Made by a program: the position numbers and the translations under genes. Below the pieces are notes generated by a model. That model made no database searches. It saw nothing but the letters and a program-made list of their open reading frames with translations, and was not told the origin of the DNA. A DNA stretch of 64,000 nucleotides from positions 719,874,001 through 719,938,000 of the forward strand of contig NC_092333.1 in assembly GCF_046630445.1 (NCBI RefSeq), read 5' to 3'. Positions 14,336 through 26,900 of the stretch are shown here, in pieces (the stretch's first letter is position 1; every line of letters starts with the position of its first letter). This DNA comes from Rutidosis leptorrhynchoides. Its lineage: Eukaryota; Streptophyta; Magnoliopsida; Asterales; Asteraceae.

Positions 14336-14510
14336 CTATTTACAAATAGTTGTTCGTGAATCGTCGAGAGCAGTCGAAGGTCAATTGAATATACGAAACA
14401 GTTCGAAATTTTTGAGATTCAACCTAACAGATTTCTCTTATCGTGTCAAGAATATTAAATCGTATCGAGAGTTTGGTTCAAAATTAGTCGAAATTTTTCG
14501 GGTCGTGACA
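11061..14510 (-). repeat. 5' LTR of E1
   Basis: 3,450 bp, near-identical to the left LTR. The inner terminal base is changed (TATGACG here, TGTGACG in the partner). It would carry the element's promoter. Confidence 0.9.
12206..12265 (-). other. tRNA-like (A-box/B-box) segment, second LTR copy
   Basis: The same block as at 5,134-5,193, with the B-box at 12,217-12,227 intact and one difference in the following GCAG region. Confidence 0.55.
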
Positions 14511-14603
14511 GCTAATATCTAAAACTGGACCGAACCAATAAATCGGTCCGGTCCGGCCGATTTTCGCGGTTTGACGGTTTCGTGAATACCCCTACCATCC
14601 ACC

Positions 14604-15056
14604 CAGTGGCAGAACTTGGATGAATCATTAGAGGGGGCAAAACTATTTTTTTTTCTCTTAAAAGAATAAGTAATATTCTTGGTATCAAACTAAAAAGTTT
14701 ATTAAAGTATAAATATAAAAATAAATATTTTCGTAAATACAATACAATAATACGGACTACAATATAAGGGAACGACAATGTGACAAGAAAAAGATCTGAC
14801 ACTCCTACAACTTTTACATATTTTTATTTCCGTTTTTAATTAAAAAATGAAATATAAGGATTAAAGATACTACTTCTTTCTCTTTCTTCTTCCTTATCTT
14901 CCTATCCTTCTTCTTCCTTATAGTCTATATGTATTTCTTTTTCAGTTGAACTCATTTCAAAGTATAACCATCTAAAATCAATAAAATTACATCATACTTC
15001 CTCAAAATCCAGGGAGGGCAGGCGGCCCTCTCCGTCTCCACTAAGATCCGCCCCTG
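14604..15056. mobile_element. Second hAT-type non-autonomous element (453 bp)
   Basis: CATCCACC at 14,596-14,603 and 15,057-15,064 form an 8-bp TSD. The ends are inverted: CAGTGGCAGAACTTGG against CAGGGGCGGATCTTAG from the other end. Subterminal AGAGGGGGCAAAA and GGAGGGCAGGCGGCCC are typical of such elements. It sits beside the hAT element at 3,326-14,594, and their target sites overlap. Confidence 0.82.
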
Positions 15057-15163
15057 CATCCACCACTAATAAGCTTTAAGAATTTATACTTTACAATATC
15101 ATATTTGTTTAGCGGTGAATGGATAATATTTGGTGGTGAAAGTATCATCACCATATAAAATTA

Positions 15164-16133
15164 GAGAAAAAATTATGCCATTGGTATATGTGGTTTGTTT
15201 ACATTATCATTATCAACAACATAACCTGAAACTGAGTACATCTTCTGAATTTGAAGTTTTGATGTTGCGTTTGACTTTTGTTCATGAAATTTGACTTCAA
15301 AATTCGTTCTCAATTCTTCGAGATAGGATTTGAGATTTGACTTACAGATTCACGACATGAATATGAAGAGATTTGCATATTTACTTTTCTTCCAATCGTT
15401 CTCAGAGAGGTGAAAACGCTTAGCGTGTTCGGTTTAGAACGAACTCGATCCAAAAATCAATGAATCTAAACAAGTTGTTCGAATCTAAAGATCAACAAGT
15501 ATTCAGTGAGATGTAAGGATCAAGAATCTGAGTTCCATTTAAATTTATAACCTCAAGATGATAAACGCCTAAATCGGTTACGGTTTACGATTAAGAAGAT
15601 GAACATGATCTTTGAGCTGTTGAAATTTGTCACGATTAAAAGTAATCTTAATATTGAAAGTTAACTCTGATTTTGTGATTTTTGTATTTATGAATATGAG
15701 ATTGAAAGTGATAATCTGGAATGATGATATTGAACAAGTGTTTGTGGTTTGCTCCTCCCATTTATTACTCTAACGATTATCGATAGCGTAATATAGCCCA
15801 ACACAGAGAAGGAACAGGGTCGGTAGGTAATTCATCTTCGTTTGGATAGCAGTACGGTACATGCACCAAGATAAAAAAAAATACTGTTATTTTTATTTGT
15901 TATGGTATATTGAAACAAAAGAAAAAGAAAAAAACTAGATTATATAAAAAAGAAATATGAAAATGATGAAAATACCCTCACATATTTGGGGTTTACCATT
16001 AAAATTTGACTGCAATTAACCAGGGGTACTAACTATGTAAGTTAAACAAAACCTAGGTATTAATTACGCAAGAAAAAAAAGTTTAGGTGTTCTAATGATA
16101 ATGTAAACAAACTACAGGTATTTGAAAAAATTA
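15164..16133. mobile_element. Mutator-like element with terminal inverted repeats
   Basis: The left end, with ATGTGGTTTGTTTACATTATCA, pairs with the right end TGATAATGTAAACAAACTACAGG, giving inverted repeats of 35-45 bp. The ends are imperfect and I cannot fix a TSD, so boundaries are approximate. The interior has no long frame. Similar arms occur in plant Mutator-like elements. Confidence 0.5.
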
Positions 16134-16414
16134 CGAGACGTTACTTCATTAAAGAACCAGTCACGTGTCTGATTATAATTGGTTACATCCTAATCACACG
16201 GATCGTTAGGTTTTACCACACTCGTCGATTAAATCCAATCCAACGGCCATACACTACGCATAGGAAAACCATATATAAATATCATCACCCGATCCTTCTT
16301 ATTTTTACGCACTTTATATCTTTATATCACATTCAGACAAACAAAAGTCACCGGAAAACTTTTGACATTTTCTCTAATTTTAGTGTAAAACTATAATATA
16401 ATTCAGCAGTCGTT
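16134..16414 (+). promoter_or_regulatory. Promoter-like region of the H2A fragment
   Basis: A TATATAAA box at 16,272-16,279 lies about 140 bp before the H2A ATG. Upstream are CACGTG, two CCAAT-like words and CACGGATC, which resembles the plant histone octamer CGCGGATC with a mismatch. The leader is A/C-rich. Confidence 0.4.
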
Positions 16415-16580
16415 ATGGAAGCCGGTGGAAAGTTCAAAAAAGGTGTTGCTTGAAGAAAATCGGTTACTCGGTCCGGTCAGTAAAATTGGCCGATGTCTTA
16501 AGGTTGACTGGTATTCTAAGCGCGTTGGTACCGGAGCTCCGGTATGCCTTGCCGCCGTTATCGAGTACCTTGCTGCTAAG
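16415..16580 (+). pseudogene. Histone H2A pseudogene, exon 1 only
   Basis: The translation begins [10 protein letters not shown], then has a stop where plant H2A has Gly in KKGAAGRK. After a deletion of about seven codons and a frame change it resumes with [10 protein letters not shown] and [21 protein letters not shown]. The [19 protein letters not shown] core of the H2A histone fold is unmistakable. The exon ends at AAG followed by GT, at the position of the usual plant H2A intron, so the source was genomic DNA and not a cDNA copy. No second exon follows. A Helitron 3' end lies 1.1 kb downstream on the same strand, so Helitron capture is possible (inference). Confidence 0.85.
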
Positions 16581-16839
16581 GTATTGACGAAATTTACATT
16601 TTATTTCAGCCTTGTTTAATTCCGGTTCATATCTTATGTTTTTAGTTGATTTGTATGATGAATATGCTTTACGCCTCTAGTTATTGAGTCGACAGCAAGC
16701 GTCGATTTATTGGCGACTTGATTGACTCTTAGAGCCTAAATTAAATTTCAGGCAGGATTTAAAACTCATGAAAATTTGATTTTACCATTTTCATGGGGTC
16801 TCAATTTTATTATTTTTTTTTTAAAAAAATTTCCTACTT

Positions 16840-17035
16840 ATTAGCCGGAGGTCCATTCGGAAGCAATCTCTCTATCCGTCGAATAGATAGAGTGGTGATT
16901 TTCTCTACTTTTGAGAGTGTTTTCACTCTGAGTGGAGAAATGACTTGTTTTTATTCTCAGATAGAGGCAAGATTGTCTACATCTCACCTCTCACATACAC
17001 CACTTATGTGTTATTGAGTTTTGTTGTTGTTATTG
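16840..17035 (+). repeat. SINE-like remnant
   Basis: Contains GGAGGTCCATTCGGAAGCAA, then GAGGCAAGATTGTCTACATC, and ends in TTTTGTTGTTGTTATTG. These resemble the body and (TTG)n tail of Au/TS-type plant SINEs. The match is from memory of the family and the tRNA-like head is not visible. Confidence 0.35.
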
Positions 17036-17640
17036 TATGATGAATATGCTTTCTGTTGTTAGATTTGCGTGATAATGTGTTCAGTTTGTTAATATGTTAG
17101 GCTGATTGAAGTTAGGCTTAGCTAGATTTGGTAATTTAGCGTAATAGTTGAAATCAGGCAAAACCATATTTAGTAAATTGATCCTAAATTAAGGAATTGC
17201 TTGATTGCAACTAGGTCATACGTTCTATAAAATATATTTATAGATTTACATGATTATTTTTGCAGCAAATTAATAGGGTTAAGTCCAAACGCTTGCAAAT
17301 CAATACATTCCTAGATCAGGACTCAAGGGTTGACTAATAATACAGCTAAAGCATCCACAAACGTATACACATATACAGAAAATAGTTTAATTATGTAAAC
17401 ATATGAACATATAAATATACTCATATACATAGAGTTTGGTGCATATACACATATACAAACATATGTTTATGTGATAAACCACCATATACATACATGTATG
17501 ATAAACAATCCAAACTAACTACATCATATCGATGGTTCCGCCCCCCTTTTTAACACGATTTTTTCCAGCGTCAAAAATGTGTGCATGCCATTAGTTGTAC
17601 TGGGTACTGCCCACGCGTATCTAAACACACCCGCAACAAC
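17036..17640. other. Unannotated AT-rich stretch
   Basis: Tracts of short ATACATATA-type words near 17,370-17,510. No gene, RNA or clear element boundary seen. Confidence 0.5.
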
Positions 17641-17718
17641 GCGTTTTTAATTGTGTAAATACATAACGCTATGCAACCCGAAAGTTCCCGCCGCATCGCG
17701 CGGGCTGATTCTTACTAG
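17641..17718 (+). mobile_element. Helitron 3' terminus
   Basis: A hairpin (CCCGC...GCGGG, 17,687-17,704) lies 10 bp before CTAG (17,715-17,718), which is followed by T, as expected at a Helitron 3' end. The preceding GTAAATACATAACGCTATG and CCCGAAAG are shared with the inverted Helitron at 27,921-28,859. The 5' end is not located; if it lies left of 16,134 the element includes the H2A fragment. Confidence 0.65.
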
Positions 17719-19426
17719 TTTGTATAATTATTGAAGTCTTGATTTTAGAGAAAAATTAGACGCGTGGAGGAGAAAGGCGTGCATAAGAAGAAAGGCTGTG
17801 TTTGGAGGAGAAGGGATGTAGATTTAGACCAATTAAATTACAGCTCAAAGCTTCCCTGATACTTTTTTATAATGACTACAGAAATCACAATTTTCATTAA
17901 ATATCAACTCAAATAATAAATAAATTAATATATTGAAAAAGATAATATAGTGCTTAAAATTGTAAGGGAATTATGACATCAGTAGATGTAATCTCACATT
18001 GACACATAAGCATACCATTGTGCTAGAATGTGATAAATCATCATAAATGACTATCAATTTACACTTTATTAGATAGTATAAATAGATAGATAGATTAGAT
18101 ATGCCCCTTTAAACTCATTTTATTTCCCTGCTAATTTTTTGTAGAATTTGGTGAGTTAATGTTTAATTTCATGTTCTTTGAATTCAGTTTTCTTCATTTG
18201 ATCAAAAGTTTGTTCAATTATCCGATTTATGTAAAAATGTATTGTTTATAATTTATGGGTGTTGAAAGTAATCTATACCTGCATATATAAACATATGACC
18301 CTAGCTAATAGATTTAGGCATGACCTTAGCTAACAAACATCTATACCTGTTTAATACCTGCATATATAAACATTGTCCAAAGTTTTGGGACAAAGCTTAG
18401 TTCAATGCTTTCAAGTTGTTTATCTTGGTATAATATCAACGTTAACATTTATAGTAATGTTATTACAGAATAATAATAATATATTTTGTTTTTTTAGTTA
18501 TGATGACAAGGCAAAATATTAAAAAGCAATTGGAAGAGAGATTAATTGAGGTAATATTTTATTTTCGAGATAGTTTTATACTTTTATTATGCCACCCTAA
18601 ACTCTAGACGAGATCTCATAGTGTGTTTGTAAACTTAGCTTGTTTAGCCAACATACAAGTTAATGCTAATACACAAGGCTTCTCAAAACTTTGATAGCTT
18701 CAAACAGTTACTTGGTCTCGATTTCAGCAAAGGAAAAGGGTTTGCAGCAGCTGCCCGTGAGTCCTTGAGAAGTTTATGAACATATTTGGACATGGATGTA
18801 AATGTATAATAGGGTATTATTAAGTGACAACTATCACATCACAAGTTTTATCAGATTCTTAAATTTTCAAGTAACAAATGTATAGGTTTTGTTTAGAGCA
18901 AGCCGATTAGGTCTTAGATAAAGTCCGCTAAAAGTTTTTAAACATTTTTCGCTTTCATATATTGATCAACTTTGAGTTACTAAATTAGCCGAACTTATGA
19001 ACGATTTTAGGTAACTTTATATTAACATATTGAGTAAAAATTAATTTATGACCTTTGAATTAAAGAGAATATAGCGCGTGCGGCTAAAATTGGGTGAAAA
19101 TTTATTTACTCTTGTGGCCTATCATCTTCATATACGTAATGATGTTAGTTGGATAAAAAGTCGAAAACTGTTTATCAACAAAACCGAATAAGTTGTCTAC
19201 GGCTCTTCAACTTCACTTTCTACCTTTGAGCTTGATGATATAATAAAAACAGATACGATTTCTCAGCTAAAGGAGAATGCGAGAGGAACAAAGCAGTAAC
19301 AAAAAATTTAGAAAAAATGCAAGTTCAGATTCCAATGTTTTACGCCTCATGACAAAAAGGTACTGTTCTATTTTTTCTTTTCATTCTTTTGTATGCGTTG
19401 TCACACTATTTCTATTATTGTTATTA
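17719..19426. other. Unannotated, AT-rich
   Basis: No frame with recognisable homology. A TATAAATAG word at 18,077 and splice-like words are scattered and not sufficient for a gene call. Confidence 0.5.
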
Positions 19427-19663
19427 TGTTATGATATATGGATGGATTAAAAATCAAATACGAATGATAATTCTGTTTAACCAAGCATTCAGAGGAATAG
19501 TTATTTGCATAGTAAAATTATGAATTATTGATTACAATTTCACCTACTCTATAATTGAAGATGAAAACGCGTAATGTACAATTAAGTTTTAGTATTATAA
19601 ATGCTCACTCAATTGTAAGGATATGTACACCATTCTTTAATAAGAATTTACTCTCTTCTTAGA

Positions 19664-20575
19664 TGATTCTTCCAGTTGCTCAACCACCACTCCCACCTCT
19701 CAAGATTCCCACCGGCCACCGTCCTCCGCCGCTGAAACCGCCGAAAAATCTTGAAACCTCTAATTTATCTTCTGATCAAGAATTTATCAGCTAGGGTTCA
19801 TCCACCACTGAGTTATACTCATCAGGTATTTCAAAAGAAACTTTAAATATTACATCCGTACACGCGAATAAAAACCCAAACTTATAATACTTCAACTTAT
19901 TTATTTAAATACATTTATTAAAATTTCGTACGATATGAAAATAGAACAGAACAGAGAAATATGAAGATGAATTTGAGTGTTGTCTCTCTGTCTACTTCTA
20001 TCACCTTCTAATCAATATCTACTCTACTTATAATATAACTACTAAAATAAATATAAACTAAAATGAGAATGAGATTGAGATTTTTTTTCCCTACTCCTCA
20101 TCTTTTATTTATACTCGAGCCAAACACAGATATACATATTTATTTATTCATCTTCGGTTGATTATCGAGTCAAAAGCAAATATAAGTGATCATAAGTGAC
20201 CAAATACGTGGTTTGTGGAGTCAAAAGCAACCAATAGCAGAAAAGGAGGCTAACTTTTGATTATTAAATCATTATCTTGCACAAAAAAATAAAAATAAAT
20301 AAATAAAATAAAATAAAATAAAATAAAATAAAATAATAAAAAAATATTTAATCTTATTCAAACTCTCATCGTAGATCTAAACAACCACGAAACTACGTAT
20401 ATGTTCAAAAATTATAGATCTTGAAAGCCACCTCCAACCACTCTGACGATGACGACCATGACCACATATCTCCGTCGATGTTTGAAAATCAAAATTGATG
20501 TTTGATGATAGTTTGTAAACGATCTTTTTAATTATAGTGTAGTGTGATTATTTGGTGCAAAACATACCTTTGATG
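19664..20575. other. Left interior of the old Copia element, unrecognised
   Basis: No gag reading is recognisable. Contains a Pro-rich coding-looking scrap (CCGCCGCTGAAACCGCCG) and an (AAAAT)n tract near 20,290-20,340. Confidence 0.4.
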
Positions 20576-20875
20576 CACGGGCGGATCCAGCATGGGGCAG
20601 CCGGGGTCAGCTGCCCCCGGTGGTCAAATTATTATTTTTATATATTTTTATGTATATATTTGCTTTTATATGGAAGAAAATGGTAAAAGATCGAGTATTT
20701 TTGAGGTTTGAGAGATGGAAGGTTTGGGAAGATGAGTAACAGGTGAAAGAAACGAGAATGGTGAGGATAATGACTGGTAGAGTGTATTCTTATATTACAA
20801 TAGACCCCACATAATATTATCTTCACTTAGATATGGACTATTATTTTATCTAAATTTAAATTTGTATTAAGGAAA

Positions 20876-20915
<40 letters not shown>

Positions 20916-22857
20916 GGTAATAAAGCTGACATCATAAAATTGTTTTGTCAACCTTTAAAATTGTATTCTTGCTTACGTGTCACTTTGAGTAGGTTAATTT
21001 GGTGATGTCATGTATGTCTAGCCATCGTATTTTATTTTATGTATTTTTATTTTATTTGTAAAAATGATTTTGATTGTATTTTTTTTCGGTGACAAACTTC
21101 TTTAACAAGCTTTAAGATCATTGGATGGGAAAATCTTCCTTAGCAAGCTTTTAAGTTCATTGGGCCTCTTTTGCCAACTAATAGCACACATGTATTTTAA
21201 AGCTCTATATTTGATACACCCTAAATAAAGACCGAGATCAATTCATGCATCTCCTTCATCTTTGTTCTCTATCATCTTCTCTCTATCGTCTTCTTCATCT
21301 GACTTTTTTTTTTTAAATTTTAGTACCGTAAGTTTTCCTTAGCTCAGTTTCTATGTCACATTCTAATTCTAATGTAGATGTAGATGAAAACAGTGATTTA
21401 TGTTTTTCAAATATTCATGTTTAAAATAAGTATGATTTGATTATGTCCTTATATCTTTCTGTTTTTCTAATGTGTATGAAGGTTATTGCAGGCGAGATGC
21501 ATTAGGTAATTCATGTTCTAGGAAGAAATCTTGAGACGAAGATTATGTTTGTTCAATATACATATAGTAAGGTGCGTGCTACGTGTTTGTTGAAATGTCT
21601 AAGTGAAAAGGGTAAAACGATGTAAGAATTTAGATACATTCGTAATGCAGCATTTGTTGATATTAGTCTATAAATTTTATTAAATGTTCGTGGACTTGAG
21701 TTTATGCTTACTTTTTGGGTAAAGGGTGTATTTCTTGAGATGTTAGTCTATAAATTTTTTTAAATGTTCATGGACTCGAGTTTATACTTACCGTCACTTA
21801 AGTATGATAAAGAAGCGAATTTAACTATGTTGTTCATGAAATAACATTAACAAGAAGCAAATCAATAGTCATGGGTTATAGATAATGAGCTTGGTGAGAG
21901 ATACTTAAAAAGGAATTAAGATTGAAGGTATGTGAGATAGAGACTTTGGAGTATGATCTGTTATAAGACAAATTTGTTTTACATATAATCTTTACTTTTC
22001 TCGATGAAGAAAAGCTAATTACCCTGCCCAATGTTCTATCTTAGCTTTCACACATTCACTTCAATTCAGATGGATAGAAAACTACGGTTTGTATGTAATT
22101 CACCTTTTTTTGTCTGTGTGGTTATGTATACTTTAAATTGTTTTGTTTATAATATTTATATGCAGTTTGGTGTGTTGGATTAGGAAGTGTTAAGTTTGGA
22201 TTATTTTGATGTTTGTTTTTGGTTATTTTATGGCTTTTGTTTCACTCATTTTTGTCAGTTTATAAGTTTAAGTTTAAGCTATATGAATACTTTTTGATGA
22301 TATTTCATTGCAGAATTTCTAAAGGATAGAATACAAGGTGAGAGATGAATGCATCATCTTCATTTTGGGACTTTAAGCAAATGTTTGTGCATCTATTTCT
22401 GTATTTTTGTGGAAATTATTTAGTTTTTTTTCTTTTGGTGTAAAGAAGATTCTTGACAATCCACTTCCTAAGGAATATAATACTCCGTAGTCCATTTACT
22501 GTTTTTTATTCAGGCTAACAAAACTATGCTATATGAAGAAAATTAGTATTATTTAAAGTGAGGTAAATGCATTTGTGTTACTTATTGTTAAACTACACAG
22601 TTTTCTAACATGTTTAGTTATTCGTTCACATTTACATGTAGAGTTCTGCCATGGTTCCAACAGAAGTCTTAATAGAACTCAAGATTCAAACAAGATATGG
22701 TCAAGTTTTTTTTAGTTAAAAGTCACTCAAAGTTGTTATTCCACTTTTCAAGATGTAATGGAGCTTAAAGTTGCTTTTACTAAGTAATACAAATCCTAAG
22801 GGTATAAAGTTTATATTAAGTAGTTGAATGTTTTCAATTTAGATTATTTAGTAAAAA

Positions 22858-22881
22858 CCCGTTGTCACGGGTCATATACTA

Positions 22882-22882
<1 letters not shown>
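22858..22882 (+). mobile_element. Helitron-like 3' terminus inside an (AT)n tract
   Basis: The hairpin CCCGTTGTCACGGG, then TCATATA and CTAG followed by T. An AT tract precedes the presumed insert (20,881-20,911) and another follows (22,883-22,976), as expected if a Helitron inserted between A and T of an (AT)n repeat. The 5' end near 20,912 lacks a clear TC start, so the extent is uncertain. Exon-like pieces between AG and GT (for example near 22,315-22,340) may be captured sequence but are unidentified. Confidence 0.5.

Positions 22883-22977
<95 letters not shown>
22883..22977. repeat. (AT)n microsatellite
   Basis: Roughly 95 bp of AT dinucleotides directly after the Helitron-like terminus. 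Confidence 0.95.
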
Positions 22978-22979
<2 letters not shown>

Positions 22980-23278
22980 CACAGTTGAAAATGTGTAGAT
23001 ATATCATATCATATTAGTATTAGTATAAAAGTATATACTCCGTATTAAGTTGTAGCTTTCCTCGAAATTTATGAAATTAACCTCTCCTATTTTCATCAAG
23101 GAAACATTTAAAATTTATCCCTTGAGTTATTATGTCCCATCTTTATTATAATTATGTATTACTCCACTATGTTAACATTGTTTAATATAGAGTTTAATTT
23201 TTTTTAATCTTCATTTTTTTTATTAACTTTTTTTTCGCCCCGTACAAAAAATTTTCTGGATCCGTCACTACTTTGATG

Positions 23279-23925
23279 GATTAATTGGTTGAAACTGAAA
23301 CCTTCTATATAATAAAATTGAAGACGCTGTTGACGATTGCAAAGTAATAAAGTTTTCTTGGCAACGATTAAAATATTGGTGGATTATTTTAATATTATTT
23401 TATTGTTTAGCTTATAATATATTCCATATGAATGAAGTAAACGATAGTCGGTCAAAAAGATATTTTATCAATGGGTCAGATGGAAAAACATTTATTTATT
23501 TAGTATGATGATAAAGTAGTTGGAAATAAATATAAAATTGTTTATGAAAAGGTAAAATAGTCATTTATTATTATTCAGTCATTTATTCAACACAAAAAAT
23601 AAACGCTAATATATTATCCGTACCTTACTCCATTTAGCTTTACAAATAAGTCCTGAAAGAAAGGAAATAGAGAGTGGATCTGTTGAAAAACTTCGATTAA
23701 ATAAACTCTAAGCTACCTTCAGACTTAAATGACCTGAATTTTCTAAGATGCATAGCTGGTTATGTGTCACCATAAATAAATGATTTTAGACCATAGCACG
23801 TATATGTTTATTAGGTGTTATCTTTTATCACTGCGGATTTTAACTTGTTTGCTAGGTAATAAAATTTGATTATCTTGATGAAATATTTACTCATTATTTA
23901 CTTATCTTATTTGAAGTTTTAGCAT
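23279..23925. other. Interior of the old Copia element, unrecognised
   Basis: AT-rich, no protein homology visible. TCTATATAATAAAATTGAAG near 23,307 resembles a Helitron 5' end, but no matching 3' end was found. Confidence 0.4.
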
Positions 23926-26900
23926 GAATTTTGCTGAAATACAATATCAATTAGATGATAGAGACCTATTTATTGCAGATAGTGGTAACACACACACTAT
24001 GATCAAATCTAAGAAATATTCCATTGATTTAAATCAAATGAAGGAATTATAAATACTATATCGGGTCTTACAAGCTTGATATAAGGAATGGAAAAGGCAA
24101 AAAAAATTCATATTACCAAATGGTACGAATTTTTTGATAAACAATGCATTGTTTTTCTCCCAAATCAAAGAGAAATTTGTTAAGTTTCTCTGATATATAT
24201 CATAATGGATATGATTATCAATAAATGATAAGAGAAAATGAGAAATATCTATGCATCACCGACAAGAATCATGTGGTTGAAAAAACTACCAAGGCTTAGT
24301 CCTGGTTTACATTATACATATATAAATGTACCAGAAGCACATATGAAGAAAAGCGCATATGATTAAAAGTACATATGATTAAAAGCGCATATGATGAAAA
24401 GCGCAGCGCATATGATTAAAAGCGAATATGATGAAAAGCGCATATGGTGAAAAGCGCATCGCATATGATTAAAAGCGCATATGGTGAAAAGCGCAGCGCA
24501 TATGGTGAAAAGCGCAGCGCATATGATTAAAAGCGCATATGGTGAAAAGGATATATGATGAAAAGCGCATATGGTGATTAATGAAAAGCACATATGGTGA
24601 TTAATGAAAAAGTACATATGGTGATTAATGAAAAGCACATATGGTGATTAATGAAAAGTATATTGTGAAAAGGAATCACAAATGTTTCTTGAAAGAATTC
24701 AAGGTAAGATATGTGAATAAATTCATCCACTATGTGGACCATTTAGACATTTCATGCTCTGATAGACGCATTTGGTAAATGGTCTCATGTTTGTCTATTA
24801 TTAAGCCGTAAAATGGCATTTGCATAGTTTCTTGCACAAATTATTAAGAGCACATTTTTCTGATTACACGATTAAAAGAATGCAAATTGATAATGCTAAT
24901 GAGTTAACATCTCAAGCATTTAATGATTATTATATTTCTATAAGGATTGTTATTGAACACCCTATTGCTTATGTGCATTCAAAAAATTGGTTTAGCTGAA
25001 TCAATAGATAAACGCTTTCAGCTAACTAGATAATTGGCAATGAGTACAAAACTCTCAATATTTATTTGGGAACATGTAAATTTACATGATGCGACATTAA
25101 TTCGCATTAAACCAAGTGCAAGTCATAAATGCTCTCCCATACCAACTTGATTTTGGCCGAGAGCCAAATATGTTCCACCTTATAACATTTAGTTGTGCAG
25201 TGTATTTCCAATTGCACTACCACAATGCACTAGAATAGTTCCTTAAATAAGAATGGAAATATATGTTGTATATGAAACATCTTCAACTATAAGATATATT
25301 GAACCCATGACAGGTGATGTTTTTACAGCACGTTTTGCTAATTGTCATTTTAATGAAAAATTGTTCCCTAGATTAGGGGGAGAAATAAAAATAAATAAAA
25401 TGATGTTTCATGGTGTGAACATCAATTAAGGTATCTTGATACTCGCACAAAAGAATGCGAAACAAAAATTCAAAAATAATGCATATGCAAGAACTTGCGA
25501 ATTGATTACTTTATGCATTTACAGATGAAAAAAAAAGTGGCTAAATCATATATAATAGCAGTAAATGCTCTAACAAGAATTGAAATTCTAAAAGCTGGAA
25601 ATAATGTCACTCATGAGTCTTTGCCACATCTGAAACGTGAAAGACCAATTGGTTCCAAACATAAAAATCCCCGAAAAAGAAAATCAGCTGATAATAAGGT
25701 AAAAGAAAATGTTCAAGAAGAACTACAAATCAATATTCCTTCTGCAGAGGATATTGATAAATGTAAATACTAAAATTGCGATAAATTATGCAATATTATG
25801 GAACCGAAATGAAATGAAAAATCTCGATGATATATTTTCATATAATGTTACAATGACATCATGAATAAAAATGATGATCTGGAACCAAAATCTGTCATTG
25901 AATATCAAAATAGACATGATTGAACTCAATGGAAAGGAGCAATACGAGCTGAATTAGAATCGCTCAATAAAAGAAAAGTTTTCGGATCAATCGTTATCAC
26001 TTTTAAAGATATTAAACGTATGTGATACAAATGAATTTTTATCCGAAAAAGAAATGTGCAAATGAAGTTACAAGGCAAAACTAGACTTGTAACTCAAGAT
26101 TTCTCTCAAAGACCAGGAATGAATTATGAGGAAAAATTATCTTCCTGAAATGGATACAATTACTTATTAGATACTTAATCAACTTGGTAGTTACTTAAAT
26201 GCATCTAATGGATGTTGTTACTACTTATCTGTATGGATCACTTGATAGTGATATACATGAATATACCTGAAGGGTTTAAGGTATCGTAAGCATCTAATGC
26301 AAAACCCAAGGGAATGTATTCTATTAAATCACAAAGATTTTTATATGGATTTATACAATCGGGACGTATGTGGTATAACCGATTAAATGACTACTTGATA
26401 AGAAAAGGGTATACATATAAACTTATTTGCACGTGTGTTTTATTAAAACAATGTTCGGATATGTAATCATAACTGTTTATATCAATTATCTTAAATAAAG
26501 AAATCTATGAAGCCATTCAACTTCTAAAGAAAGATTTTGAAATGAAAAAATCAAGTATTACGTTGATTTACATATTGAGCATATGCCTAATGACTTACTT
26601 ATACATCAAACAACTTATACCGAAAAGATTTTAAATTTTTTTTAATATGGACAAGACAAAAAAACCATTAAGTACTCCTATGGTTGTTAGATCTCAATAT
26701 TGATACTGATTCATTTCATCCTCTAGAAGATCATGAAGATCTTCTTGGTTCAGAAATTTCATATTTTAGTGCAATTGGGCCTCTTATGTATTTTACAAAT
26801 TATACAAGACCCGACATTTCTTTTGCAGTTAATTTGTTGACAATGTTCAGCTAAGCCCCTACCAAAAGACATTTGAATGGGATCAAACAAATAGTTTGAT

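Larger units (their letters stand above)
20576..23270. mobile_element. hAT-type element (2.7 kb) inside the old Copia element
   Basis: CTTTGATG at 20,568-20,575 and 23,271-23,278 form an 8-bp TSD. The ends are inverted: CACGGGCGGATCCAG against TAGTGACGGATCCAG. No transposase is seen. The middle seems to be a later insertion ending with the Helitron-like terminus at 22,882; AT-dinucleotide tracts flank it on both sides. Confidence 0.75.

Noticed and set aside
23307-23330. Start of another Helitron (TCTATATAATAAAATTGAAG)
   Set aside because: The match to a 5' end is good, but no plus-strand 3' hairpin with CTAG follows in the next 4 kb.
24363-24638. Minus-strand 91-codon frame
   Set aside because: It exists only because the minisatellite period keeps one frame open; its protein is a simple His/Met/Ala-rich repeat.
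24336-24663. CRISPR-like array
   Set aside because: Units are of variable length with no unique spacers, in a plant retroelement; it is a minisatellite.
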